From: Phaeobacter italicus
GTDB taxonomy: Bacteria > Pseudomonadota > Alphaproteobacteria > Rhodobacterales > Rhodobacteraceae
Assembly (NCBI RefSeq): GCF_001258055.1
Contig: NZ_CVRM01000037.1
Span: forward strand, 62,001-126,000
Length of the DNA stretch: 64,000 nucleotides
Direction: 5' to 3'
Shown here: one piece after another, positions 1-7,217 of the stretch
Layout of the letters: every line of letters starts with the position of its first letter
Numbering within the stretch: position 1 is the first letter of the stretch
Notes under the pieces: generated by a model
The model's input: the letters and a program-made list of their open reading frames with translations, nothing else
Database searches by the model: none
What the model was told of the DNA's origin: nothing
Translations under genes and position numbers: made by a program

Positions 1-284
1 ACAGCAATTTGCGATTTCTGGAGTTGTGCTTGTTTTCGGCTCGCCCCGTAGAAAACGCGACCGAATAGGCCGCACACCTTGCCAGCACCTGACCCTGGGT
101 GGGTGCGAACCGCCCTCTCCGTTTTGCCGGGGGCAAACCTACAGTTTGACGGGCGCGTCGGGCGCTGCCCGCGCTTTGCGCGGGGCTTGTTTTGCACAGG
201 CTTGCGGCTATCTGCCCCTCCCCTCGCGCCAAATCCCTCCTATCTTCTCCCTCAACCGCAACCAGCCAGGGAGATCCCCCAGCC
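1..284. other. Intergenic/leader sequence, no gene seen
   Basis: No convincing reading frame lies here; the short frames that cross it have no family resemblance and extend the CDGSH gene upstream without reason. The stretch is GC-rich with runs such as gcgcggggc and probably holds the promoter and leader of the CDGSH protein gene. I could not pick out a clear -35/-10 pair. Confidence 0.4.
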
Positions 285-539
285 ATGCCAAGCGACAAGA
301 CAGACACTCCGGACATCGCCCAGAAAGCCCCCTTCCCCGTCGAGGTGACGGAGGGAAAGACCTATTTCTGGTGTTCCTGCGGTAAATCTTCGCGTCAGCC
401 GTTCTGCGATGGCTCTCATGCGGGGACGGGGTTTGCGCCGGTGAAATACACTGCAGAGAAGGACGGAAAAGCTTTCTTCTGCGGTTGCAAGCACACCGAC
501 AAGGCGCCGCTCTGCGATGGCAGCCATGCATCCCTCTAG
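285..539 (+). CDS. CDGSH iron-sulfur domain protein (two CDGSH motifs)
   Basis: An 84-residue soluble protein with two copies of the CDGSH 2Fe-2S signature (C-x-C-x2-S/T-x3-P-x-C-D-G-S-H): the first ends in PFCDGSH and the second in PLCDGSH at the C-terminus. Each motif gives three Cys and one His ligand, so two 2Fe-2S clusters per chain are expected, as in small bacterial mitoNEET-like proteins that work in Fe-S or electron transfer. The ATG at 285 is chosen because it leaves only a short N-terminal tail; an upstream start at 192 would add a low-complexity extension. It overlaps the following DCC-family gene if that gene starts at 517. The substrate or redox partner is unknown. Confidence 0.85.
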   Translation: MPSDKTDTPDIAQKAPFPVEVTEGKTYFWCSCGKSSRQPFCDGSHAGTGFAPVKYTAEKDGKAFFCGCKHTDKAPLCDGSHASL

Positions 540-942
540 CGCCAAAAGCAGGAACACCACCGTGGCCGATCAGCAAGAGCAGACAGATGTGCTGTACAAT
601 GGCGACTGCCCGGTGTGCAGCGTCGAAATCGACCATTATGCGCGGCTGTCGCAACGGCGGGACCTGCCAGTGCGGTTTGACGATCTGAACGCCTGCGATC
701 TGGCCCGATGGGGTGTGGATGCCGATCAGGCGGCGCGGCGGCTCCATGTGCGGCACAAGGGCGAAGTCCTGAGCGGCATCCCCGCTTTTCTTGTCCTGTG
801 GTCCCAAATGCCGGGTTATCGATGGCTGGGGCGGATTGTCGGCCTTCCGGGGCTGCGCCAGCTGGCAACGCTGGTCTATGACCATCTGCTTGCGCCCCTG
901 CTTTATCGTTGGCACCTGCGGCGGATCAAGCGACAGGGATGA
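517..942 (+). CDS. DCC family thiol-disulfide oxidoreductase (DUF393)
   Basis: Encodes up to 141 residues with the DCC signature YNGDCPVCSVEI, a thioredoxin-like CxxC active site near the N-terminus, typical of the DUF393/YuxK family of putative thiol-disulfide oxidoreductases. The C-terminal half is basic and hydrophobic. The ATG at 517 overlaps the CDGSH gene by 23 bp; an in-frame GTG at 562 would give a 126-residue protein starting just ahead of the conserved core and may be the true start. Tight linkage to a CDGSH protein suggests a shared redox role, which is inference; the family's reaction is not established. Confidence 0.8.
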   Translation: MAAMHPSSAKSRNTTVADQQEQTDVLYNGDCPVCSVEIDHYARLSQRRDLPVRFDDLNACDLARWGVDADQAARRLHVRHKGEVLSGIPAFLVLWSQMPGYRWLGRIVGLPGLRQLATLVYDHLLAPLLYRWHLRRIKRQG

Positions 943-944
943 GA

Positions 945-974
945 CAAAAATAGGCGCCCCTGCAAGGAGCGCCT
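945..974 (-). terminator. Terminator of the DUF6455 cluster
   Basis: Arms AGGCGCCCCT and AGGAGCGCCT (one mismatch) surround a GCA loop. On the minus strand the stem is followed by a T-rich run, so it fits the end of the DUF6455 operon; it also sits just after the DCC gene on the plus strand. Confidence 0.6.
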
Positions 975-1007
975 GTCAGTGTGTAATGCGCGGAATGCCC
1001 GTCTGGA

Positions 1008-1286
1008 TCAGGGCATGAGACGTTTCAGGGTCTGCGCACTTGGGCAGAAATCGGGGACTGCTGGCCCCTCCCCCGGCTTGCGCGCCGATGACCACAGCGC
1101 GCAGGCATTGCTGCAACCGCCACTGCGGCAGCGCGTCACCAGCTTGGCATAATCGAGATGACTCAACTCTCCGCTGCGAAGGGCCGCGCTAAGGTCGATG
1201 CCCGCAGCCTTTGCCACGGTCTGCAATAGCCACAGATGCCGGAAAAGATCACCGAGATGCTCGCTCTCATAAGCGAGGTCTTTCAT
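1008..1286 (-). CDS. DUF6455 family Cys-rich protein (copy 3 of 3)
   Basis: A 92-residue small soluble protein of the DUF6455 type common in Rhodobacteraceae: an N-terminal helical part, then a Cys cluster C-R-S-G-G-C-S-N-A-C and a later FC. The ATG at 1286 is preferred over the longer frame to 1331 because it overlaps the stop of the preceding gene as ATGA, the usual sign of translational coupling. It is the last gene of a three-gene tandem array of diverged paralogues. The spaced cysteines could hold a metal or Fe-S cluster, but no function is known. Confidence 0.75.
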   Translation of the reverse strand: MKDLAYESEHLGDLFRHLWLLQTVAKAAGIDLSAALRSGELSHLDYAKLVTRCRSGGCSNACALWSSARKPGEGPAVPDFCPSAQTLKRLMP

Positions 1287-1558
1287 GCCACGCGGTCCCG
1301 CAGCGCAGTGAGCCTTGCCGCGTTTCGGCACCCTTCCATCGGGGCCATGCTGCGTGGGCTGTCTGTCTGCTCATGAGCGGCCAGAAACCGCTCGCAGCGG
1401 TGCACTTCACTACACCCACGGCAGCGGGTGATCATCGCAGCCCAGTCCTGTTGGTCAAAATCTCCGGCCGCGAAAGAAGCGCTCAGATCGGCGCCAACGA
1501 CCTTCCCCATCCGCGCCATCAGCCGCAGATGTCGGAGGGGATCCCCCAATGTTTGCAT
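1283..1558 (-). CDS. DUF6455 family Cys-rich protein (copy 2 of 3)
   Basis: A 91-residue paralogue of its two neighbours. It keeps the core of the family: helical N-terminus with a GADLSASFAAG-like segment, then ITRCRGCSEVHRC, and a final Cys (GCRN). The start at 1558 has a good Shine-Dalgarno (AAGGAGA) and the stop overlaps the next gene by 4 bp. It lies 40 bp after copy 1. A cluster-binding or redox-sensing role is only a guess from the cysteine pattern and the upstream FNR-type site. Confidence 0.75.
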   Translation of the reverse strand: MQTLGDPLRHLRLMARMGKVVGADLSASFAAGDFDQQDWAAMITRCRGCSEVHRCERFLAAHEQTDSPRSMAPMEGCRNAARLTALRDRVA

Positions 1559-1598
1559 GTCAAATCTCCTTGGCGATTCTGGAAAGCCACGCGGGCCC

Positions 1599-1862
1599 TC
1601 AGGACTGGCCTTCGTTCAGAAAGGACAGAAGATCGCGATTGCGGCAGAAATCCGGAGCCTCAGCCCCAGGTCGCGCGCCTTGCTCCATCCACTTGCGGCA
1701 GGCACCGACGCCACCACATCGGGTGCAACGCAGAACCGCCTCGCTGATCTCATCAAAGCGCAAATTGCCAGAGATTGCCTCTTCCTGCAGATCAAGCCCC
1801 ACGGTCTGGGCCATCTGATCAAACAGGGCCGCATGGGTTTTGAGTGTTGCCTGAGTGGTCAT
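1599..1862 (-). CDS. DUF6455 family Cys-rich protein (copy 1 of 3)
   Basis: An 87-residue paralogue and the first gene of the tandem array. The Cys motif reads LRCTRCGGVGACRKW, followed by a PDFCRNRDLLSFL tail that closely matches copy 3 (PDFCPSAQTLKRL). The start at 1862 follows a GGGGAAAG ribosome-binding sequence. About 60 bp upstream lies a near-perfect FNR-box (1924-1937), so the array is likely switched by oxygen or nitrogen-oxide signals through an Fnr/Dnr-type regulator. Confidence 0.75.
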   Translation of the reverse strand: MTTQATLKTHAALFDQMAQTVGLDLQEEAISGNLRFDEISEAVLRCTRCGGVGACRKWMEQGARPGAEAPDFCRNRDLLSFLNEGQS

Positions 1863-1923
1863 CGCGCTTTCCCCAGAATCATTTATTCCAGGTGCAGCTT
1901 AGACGTGTGAGGCATCACCGAAA

Positions 1924-1937
1924 TTGACACAGATCAA
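1924..1937. promoter_or_regulatory. FNR/Dnr-type binding site
   Basis: TTGAC-ACAG-ATCAA matches the FNR-family consensus TTGAY-N4-RTCAA. It lies 62-75 bp upstream of the first DUF6455 start codon, a sensible distance for an activator site, and next to the 3' end of the yigZ-like gene, which points away from it. Confidence 0.55.
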
Positions 1938-1967
1938 ATGCCCCTAGGGCAACCAGGGGCATCAGGA
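1938..1967 (-). terminator. Hairpin after the YigZ-like gene
   Basis: Arms ATGCCCCT and AGGGGCAT (8 bp) form a perfect stem downstream of the minus-strand IMPACT gene; the following T-run is short. It touches the FNR-box on its left. Confidence 0.45.
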
Positions 1968-1968
1968 A

Positions 1969-2355
1969 TTATTTTTTAATTTCATCGACATAAGCGCGGA
2001 CAGCATCCTGGACGCGGCGAAACCGGTCGCCGCCCAGCTTTTTGCCGCCATACCAGCGGGTCACAATGATCACATGATCCTTCAGCCCGTCCCGCTCCAT
2101 CATCCGCAGGATCACCATGCCGGCGCCGCTCTCTCCATCGTCGGCCTTCAGCCCGCCGGTTGGCAGCTGAGCGGCCCAGGTGTTGTGGGTGGCTTTGGCA
2201 TAGGCGCGGTCGGTCTTGAGCGCGGCGAGCACCGCGTCAACCTCCTCGCGGCTGGTGACCTGCGCGCCACTGACCGCATAGCGCGATCCCCGGTCGGTGA
2301 GGATCACACCCATCTGGCGGAGCGAGGCGACGGCCTCATCAGGAGTTCGGGTCAA
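1969..2355 (-). CDS. YigZ/IMPACT N-terminal domain protein
   Basis: A 128-residue protein of the UPF0029 (IMPACT/YigZ) family, shown by the signature VTRWYGGKKLGGDRF near the C-terminus and the NTWAAQLP and DDGESGAGM segments before it. Bacterial members are usually near 200 residues with an extra C-terminal domain; this one carries only the IMPACT domain. Its start is TTG at 2355, overlapping the stop of the M48 protease gene as TTGA, so translation is probably coupled. The family is linked to translation control and proteostasis, but this short form has no proven role. Confidence 0.8.
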   Translation of the reverse strand: MTRTPDEAVASLRQMGVILTDRGSRYAVSGAQVTSREEVDAVLAALKTDRAYAKATHNTWAAQLPTGGLKADDGESGAGMVILRMMERDGLKDHVIIVTRWYGGKKLGGDRFRRVQDAVRAYVDEIKK

Positions 2356-3065
2356 TTGAGATTATACCGTCTGATCGTTTCATTTACGATGCGCACCCGG
2401 TCCGGATTGGCGGGGTGTGAGCCAAGGAAGCGATCGCCAGGATCCGGCAAACGGTTGAAGAAACGCACACCAACACTGGGACGATAGCCCGCCTTGTGGG
2501 TGATGATCGTGCCCAACTCGTCCGCCTCAAGCTCGAAATCCTTGGAATAGGTGCGCGCGCCGACAATGGCCCCGATATCCTGCGCGCGGGCAATGCCTGC
2601 ATTGCTCGCCCCGGTCGCGCTGGCCAGACCAGCCAGCAGGATAGAGCCCGCGACAGCGCTTTGCTGTTTGCGCGCCAGATGCCCACGGATGTGATGGGCG
2701 GCTTCATGGGACATGACAAACGCCAGCTCATCCCGGTTTGCAATCTGCCCCAACATGGCGCGGGTAAAGGTGATCACGGGCCGCCCGGACCGATTGAGGC
2801 TCTGATACGCGTTGGGAGGCGCGTTCGGATCGGGGTCAATGCGGATCAGGAAATCACAGTTCAAACCCTGTGTGCGCGCGCGGCATTCCTGCTCTGAAAC
2901 AGGTTCGACAGCCCGGGTGACAGCGGCAAAGGCGCTATTGGCCTCCGCCGGAGACATTCCCTCTACCGGACCAGAGCGGACCGGCGGCGCGGATACCGGC
3001 CCGGTATCAACCGACATGTTGCAGCCCGCAACGGCAAATCCCAACAACAGCAACAGCTTGCGCAT
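2352..3065 (-). CDS. M48 family metallopeptidase, lipoprotein
   Basis: A 237-residue lipoprotein: signal peptide ending in the lipobox AVAGC (Cys15), then a zinc metalloprotease core with HEAAH at residues 120-124 and the third ligand in ELEAD (Glu180). This is the M48 family, which includes the periplasmic quality-control protease BepA/YfgC and LoiP. The C-terminal part keeps the SHPANPDRV segment. The ATG at 3065 is chosen over the frame to 3125 because it starts the signal peptide and follows GAGGAGA. Likely acts on misfolded envelope proteins; the substrate is inferred only. Confidence 0.88.
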   Translation of the reverse strand: MRKLLLLLGFAVAGCNMSVDTGPVSAPPVRSGPVEGMSPAEANSAFAAVTRAVEPVSEQECRARTQGLNCDFLIRIDPDPNAPPNAYQSLNRSGRPVITFTRAMLGQIANRDELAFVMSHEAAHHIRGHLARKQQSAVAGSILLAGLASATGASNAGIARAQDIGAIVGARTYSKDFELEADELGTIITHKAGYRPSVGVRFFNRLPDPGDRFLGSHPANPDRVRIVNETIRRYNLN

Positions 3066-3214
3066 GATGTCTCCTCGACGTGGTTTGTCCCATAATATGC
3101 GCCACAAAGGCGCAGGATCAATCACATGGCAGACGATCCCCGGCGCAGCGGCACAAGTTCGCGTGAAGCCGTTGCCCTCTTGCCAGCCGTCAAAATGGGG
3201 TGCAAGCTGGGGAT

Positions 3215-3481
3215 ATGTTTACCATCGAACATGAATTCGACGCCACGGTGATCACGCTTGTTGATGACGAGGCCGAGCTGTTGATGGAAGATGTCTCCAT
3301 CAATGTTTTTGCAGAGTGCGTCACGGTTGAACAGCTGGACCCCCGCACCGATGAGGTCCAGATGATCACCCTGTCGCACAATCAGATCCGCGATCTTGCC
3401 GCTGCGCTTGACCTTCCTGAGGGGGTCTACCGATTTGCTCGCGACGGCGAAGGCGGGGAAGAGGTAAAACCCGGCAGCTGA
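3215..3481 (+). CDS. Conserved small acidic protein, function unknown
   Basis: An 88-residue acidic protein with alternating hydrophobic and charged positions and no signal or membrane segment. I do not recognise a family. An ATG at 3215 follows GGGG closely; a GTG at 3200 would add five residues. It lies between the divergent M48 protease gene and the convergent DUF167 gene, with no operon partner. The codon pattern is like the neighbours, so it is likely a real gene. Confidence 0.55.
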   Translation: MFTIEHEFDATVITLVDDEAELLMEDVSINVFAECVTVEQLDPRTDEVQMITLSHNQIRDLAAALDLPEGVYRFARDGEGGEEVKPGS

Positions 3482-3505
3482 CAGCCAGACCAAGCGACCG
3501 CGTCG

Positions 3506-3796
3506 TCAAGGCCGGTATCCAAAGAGCTTTTCCCGCGAGGTCGCTCCGCGCAGCAGCACAAGATCCCGAGGCGCCACCCTCATGGCTGTTGCGAGCAGTT
3601 TGCGCACAGCCTCGGTTGCCTTGCCATTCTCCGGCGCGGTTGTGGTGGTGATCTTCAGGACCAGTTCGCCGCTGTCACCACTAGTCCGCTGAACACTGTC
3701 GCGCGCCGCCTTTGGCGTCACACGAACCAGGATGTCCTTGCCCGCCTCGGCAAGGTCGCTGAGATCGGGCAGGTCTTTCTGTTTTGGCTTCCCCAT
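3506..3796 (-). CDS. DUF167 (YggU) family protein
   Basis: A 96-residue protein of the UPF0235/DUF167 family, recognised by VRVTPKAARDSV, the conserved APENGKATEAVRKLLA helix and the LLRGATSREKLF end. The family has a small alpha/beta fold and no known biochemical role. The length fits the family. No partner gene is adjacent in the same direction. Confidence 0.85.
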   Translation of the reverse strand: MGKPKQKDLPDLSDLAEAGKDILVRVTPKAARDSVQRTSGDSGELVLKITTTTAPENGKATEAVRKLLATAMRVAPRDLVLLRGATSREKLFGYRP

Positions 3797-3996
3797 CCCC
3801 GCCTATTGGCCCAAGCGCCCCCGGAAATCCATAGACTTTCGGCCCCTGTGCAGGATATCCCCCTTTCCGACTTTGCCCGCTGATCCCTGACAAGGGCTGA
3901 CCCAGCCAGCACAAGACCGGCCATTTTGGTTGGCTCCACTTGAAAAACCGCTGCTTCCCTCCGAGATAGGGAACGTGATGTAAAAAGGTTTCACAT

Positions 3997-4575
3997 ATGC
4001 CCGAACGCAACGACGCCGCTCTTGCCTTTCTTCAGTCCCGCCGCTCTCGGCCTGCAAAGACGCTGATTGCCCCGGCGCCAAGCCGCGACGAGCTGATGCC
4101 GCTGCTACAGGCTGCAGCGCGCACGCCGGATCACGGCAAGCTGGAGCCCTGGCGCTTTATCGTCGTGGAACGTGGCGCAATGGCGCGCCTTGCCGATCTC
4201 ACCACCAAGACCGGGGAACGTCTGCAGAAATCGCCAGAGGACATTGCCAAGGCGCGCACGCAATTTGAACTGGGCCAGCTTGCGGTGGTGGTGGTCGAAA
4301 TTCAGAAAGACAGCCCCAAGATCCCCCCCATCGAACAAAGCTATTCTGCGGGCGCGGTCTGTCTGGCGCTCTTGAATGCCGCATTGGCCGCGGGCTGGGG
4401 GGCAAACTGGCTGTCCGGCTGGGCCAGCCACGACCCTATTTTCTGCCGCGAGGCTTTTGATCTGGCCGAAAATGAACGCATCGCGGGACTGATCCATATC
4501 GCAACCGAAGGCAACGTGCCGCCAGAGCGGCCCCGCCCTGATCTAGCCGCCATCACAACATGGATAGAAACATGA
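3997..4575 (+). CDS. Nitroreductase family protein (YdjA-like)
   Basis: A 192-residue FMN-dependent oxidoreductase of the nitroreductase fold. It begins with an R-R-S-R motif for FMN phosphate binding (residues 14-17), then AAARTPDHGKLEPWRFIVV and, late in the chain, the GWGANWLSGW segment typical of the short YdjA-type nitroreductases. Such enzymes use NAD(P)H to reduce nitro or quinone compounds; the physiological substrate is unknown. Its stop overlaps the EI24 gene by 4 bp (ATGA), so the two are cotranslated. Confidence 0.85.
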   Translation: MPERNDAALAFLQSRRSRPAKTLIAPAPSRDELMPLLQAAARTPDHGKLEPWRFIVVERGAMARLADLTTKTGERLQKSPEDIAKARTQFELGQLAVVVVEIQKDSPKIPPIEQSYSAGAVCLALLNAALAAGWGANWLSGWASHDPIFCREAFDLAENERIAGLIHIATEGNVPPERPRPDLAAITTWIET

Positions 4576-5267
4576 TCCTGAACGATTTTTTCAAGGCGCT
4601 CGGCCAAACGGGCGATCCACGCTTTCGTCAGGTGTTGTTTCGCGGGATCGGGCTGACGTTCGGCCTGCTGGTGGCCGCCTATGTGCTGGTTGTGGTGCTG
4701 GTTCAATGGCTGGTTGGGCCGGAAATGACGCTGCCCCTGATCGGGCAAGTCACATGGGTGGACAACATCCTGTCAGTGGCGTCTGTCTTCCTGATGTTGG
4801 GGCTGTCAGTGTTCCTGATGGTCCCTGTGGCCTCGGCGATGACGTCGCTGTTTCTTGATGACGTTGCCCAAGCCGTTGAGGACCGGCATTACCCCGCCCT
4901 GCCCCCTGCACAGAAAACAGCCTTTTGGGATGGGGTGCGCGATACGGTGAATTTCCTCGGCGTTCTGATTGGCGCCAACATCCTGGCGCTGGTGCTGTAT
5001 CTGGCTTTGCCGCCCTTTGCGCTGTTCATCTTCTGGGGTTTGAACGGGTTTTTGCTCGGCCGGGAATATTTCACTCTTGCGGCGGCACGCCGGGTCGGCA
5101 TGCCAGAAGCGCGCCGCCTGCGCCGCAAACATATGGGTTCGGTCTGGCTGGCGGGGGTGCTGATGGCGATGCCCCTGTCGATCCCCCTTGTGAACCTGGT
5201 GATTCCGATCATTGGCGCGGCGACCTTCACCCATCTGTTCCACAGGCTGGCTGCCCGCGCGGCGTGA
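4572..5267 (+). CDS. EI24/CysZ-like integral membrane protein
   Basis: A 231-residue membrane protein with about four to five hydrophobic segments and the conserved FWGLNGFLLGREYFTLAAARR region of the EI24 (CysZ-related) family. CysZ is a sulfate permease, but many EI24 proteins have no tested transport role, so sulfate uptake is only one possibility. The ATG at 4572 is chosen because it overlaps the nitroreductase stop as ATGA; an ATG at 4560 would add four residues. A strong terminator follows. Confidence 0.8.
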   Translation: MILNDFFKALGQTGDPRFRQVLFRGIGLTFGLLVAAYVLVVVLVQWLVGPEMTLPLIGQVTWVDNILSVASVFLMLGLSVFLMVPVASAMTSLFLDDVAQAVEDRHYPALPPAQKTAFWDGVRDTVNFLGVLIGANILALVLYLALPPFALFIFWGLNGFLLGREYFTLAAARRVGMPEARRLRRKHMGSVWLAGVLMAMPLSIPLVNLVIPIIGAATFTHLFHRLAARAA

Positions 5268-5295
5268 ACGAATGGCCCAAGCGGGTCGTGACAAC

Positions 5296-5325
5296 AAAAA
5301 AGGCGGGCATCGGGCCCGCCTTTTT
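5296..5325. terminator. Bidirectional terminator (EI24 gene / DUF1467 gene)
   Basis: Arms GGCGGGC and GCCCGCC with a 5-base loop, flanked by A6 on the left and T5 on the right, between convergent genes. Confidence 0.85.
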
Positions 5326-5344
5326 CATGTCTCAGAGCTGCAGA

Positions 5345-5620
5345 TCACTCAGGATCAGGCAGACGGTCAAACCAGTCAAAGTCATTCACCGTGATCCAGC
5401 CGCCCAGGATGATGGTGGCAAGGATGCCCCAGATAACGGCTGCCGCCAGCGTCGTGATCCAGGCCTTTTGCTTCAGATAATGGTGCTCTGGCGCGCCAGC
5501 ATGGGTGCCCGGCACGATCTCACCCCGGTCGCCCTGGGTTTCCAGACGGATCGGGATCACGATCAGGAAGGTCATGAACCAGATCACTGCATAAAGTACC
5601 AAACCGGATGTAACGCCCAT
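5345..5620 (-). CDS. DUF1467 family membrane protein
   Basis: A 91-residue protein with two transmembrane segments (residues 5-22 and about 53-77) and the IPIRLETQGD loop typical of DUF1467, a family confined mostly to Alphaproteobacteria. It lies 75 bp downstream of the methylmalonyl-CoA epimerase gene, an arrangement I recall as frequent in this group. The function is unknown. Confidence 0.85.
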   Translation of the reverse strand: MGVTSGLVLYAVIWFMTFLIVIPIRLETQGDRGEIVPGTHAGAPEHHYLKQKAWITTLAAAVIWGILATIILGGWITVNDFDWFDRLPDPE

Positions 5621-5695
5621 GTCTCTCGCCCTCTTGGATCGTGCCGTCAGTCCTGCCCGGACAAATGCGTCCGGGCCTTGGACATGCAGATAGAG

Positions 5696-6100
5696 TTAAA
5701 CCTGCTCCAATTCCACCAGGCAGCCGTTGAAATCCTTCGGATGAAGGAAAAGAACCGGTTTTCCATGTGCGCCGATCTTGGGCTCACCGGACCCCAGAAC
5801 ACGGGCGCCCTCTGCCTTCAGTTTGTCACGAGCAGCCAGGATGTCGTCGACCTCGTAACAGATGTGATGGATGCCGCCGGCGGGGTTCTTTTCCAGGAAC
5901 CCTGCAATCGGAGAATTGTCGCCCAAGGGGTAGAGCAGTTCGATCTTGGTGTTGGGCAGTTCGATAAAGACAACTGTCACGCCATGATCGGGCTCATCCT
6001 GAGGGGCGCCGACATTGGCGCCAAGAGTGTTCTTGTACTGGGCGGATGCGGCATCCAGATCGGGCACGGCAATGGCAACGTGGTTGAGGCGGCCAATCAT
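5696..6100 (-). CDS. mce: Methylmalonyl-CoA epimerase
   Basis: A 134-residue glyoxalase-fold enzyme that interconverts (2R)- and (2S)-methylmalonyl-CoA in the propionyl-CoA to succinyl-CoA route. The signatures are GRLNHVAIAVPDLD at the N-terminus, IELLYPLG, GIHHICYEVDD and a final GCLVELEQV, which supply His and Glu metal ligands. The start at 6100 (MIGRLNH) gives the family length; the longer open frame upstream has no homology. In this group the pathway feeds propionate or DMSP-derived carbon into the TCA cycle. Confidence 0.93.
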   Translation of the reverse strand: MIGRLNHVAIAVPDLDAASAQYKNTLGANVGAPQDEPDHGVTVVFIELPNTKIELLYPLGDNSPIAGFLEKNPAGGIHHICYEVDDILAARDKLKAEGARVLGSGEPKIGAHGKPVLFLHPKDFNGCLVELEQV

Positions 6101-6303
6101 GTGAGGTCTCTCCTGTTGATGTGTTTTGCCGATGTTATCAGCCAGCCCCCTTGCTCGGGCAAGTGCGCCAATCCGCGCGGATCCCATGACGCTGCGGACA
6201 CCAGAGCGCTGAAAAACAGGGGCCGGAACGCGCGTTCGCACTGTTAACCACGTGTTAGCCTCGATTCCATAGCGTTGAGGCCTATCCAGTAGGAGCCTTA
6301 GCC

Positions 6304-7023
6304 ATGGACGATTCGGAACTTTTCGCTGCCGCCCACCGCTTGCCCACCACCAAGCGGCCATTATTGGGGCTGACAATCCTTGTTGTGGAAGACAGTCGCT
6401 ACGCCTGTGAGGCGATGCGCCTGTTGTGCCTGCGCAGTGGTGCCCGCATCCGACGCGCCGACTGCCTGAAGTCAGCCTATCGCCACTTGAAGGTCTATCG
6501 CCCCTCTGTTGTCATTGCCGATCTTGGCCTGCCGGATGGGTCGGGGGCCGATCTGATCCGCGCCGTCGCCGAGAGCAGCCCCCGGGTTGGCGTGATCCTG
6601 GGGACTTCGGGCGATGAAAACGCTGAACCCATGGCGATGGAGGCTGGCGCCGATGGCTTCCTGCCCAAGCCCATCACATCCCTTGCCGAATTCCAGTCCG
6701 CCATACTGTCGCGCCTGCCTGCCGATCGCCAAATGTCTGGCCCGCGCGAGTTGAGCGATGAGGTGATCGAGCCTGATCTCCTCGCCTTTCAGGACGACAT
6801 GTCCCATGCCGCAGAAGTGCTGAACGAGGCAGAGGACACCAAGACGCTTGATTATGTTGCCCAGTTCCTCGGCGGGGTCGCCCGCAGTGTCGGTGACAGC
6901 AGCCTCGCGGGAGCGGCAGACGAGCTGGCAGATGCCCGCAGCACGGGCCGCCCGGTCGCCGCTGTGACCGCACGTATCGCCGGGCTCGTGCAGGAACGTC
7001 TGAAACAGAAAGTTGCCATCTAA
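6304..7023 (+). CDS. Response regulator with REC domain and helical C-terminal part
   Basis: 239 residues. The receiver domain spans about residues 23-136: acid pair Glu29/Asp30, phospho-acceptor Asp73 (in VIADLGLPD), a Thr/Ser switch near LGTSG and Lys122 in FLPKPI. The C-terminal 90 residues are alpha-helical and show no DNA-binding or enzyme motif, so it may act by protein-protein contact or resemble a degenerate Hpt bundle. The start at 6304 follows AGGAG. No sensor kinase lies nearby; the next gene is a tiny membrane protein starting directly after the stop. Confidence 0.85.
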   Translation: MDDSELFAAAHRLPTTKRPLLGLTILVVEDSRYACEAMRLLCLRSGARIRRADCLKSAYRHLKVYRPSVVIADLGLPDGSGADLIRAVAESSPRVGVILGTSGDENAEPMAMEAGADGFLPKPITSLAEFQSAILSRLPADRQMSGPRELSDEVIEPDLLAFQDDMSHAAEVLNEAEDTKTLDYVAQFLGGVARSVGDSSLAGAADELADARSTGRPVAAVTARIAGLVQERLKQKVAI

Positions 7024-7164
7024 ATGATAGAAGCTCTGCTGGTCGCCTCGGCCACCTTGGGGATTGTTCTTTATGTGCAGGCCCGGTTTTCGGCGCGCGA
7101 AATTCGCCGCAACCGCGAGCGTGATGGCACCACATTGGTCATTCTGGACCGTTCGGATCGCTGA
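7024..7164 (+). CDS. 46-residue single-pass membrane peptide
   Basis: A short frame that begins with ATG immediately after the TAA stop of the response regulator. It encodes a hydrophobic N-terminal helix (about residues 3-20), then a basic stretch RFSAREIRRNRERD and a TTLVILDRSDR tail, so it is predicted as a single-pass membrane protein with the positive side in the cytoplasm. The position argues for cotranslation with the response regulator. I do not recognise a family. Confidence 0.5.
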   Translation: MIEALLVASATLGIVLYVQARFSAREIRRNRERDGTTLVILDRSDR

Positions 7165-7217
7165 CGGTGCTGGCCACCCAGCCCTGACCACCACGTTCTC
7201 CGCAAAAGCGGCATGAT

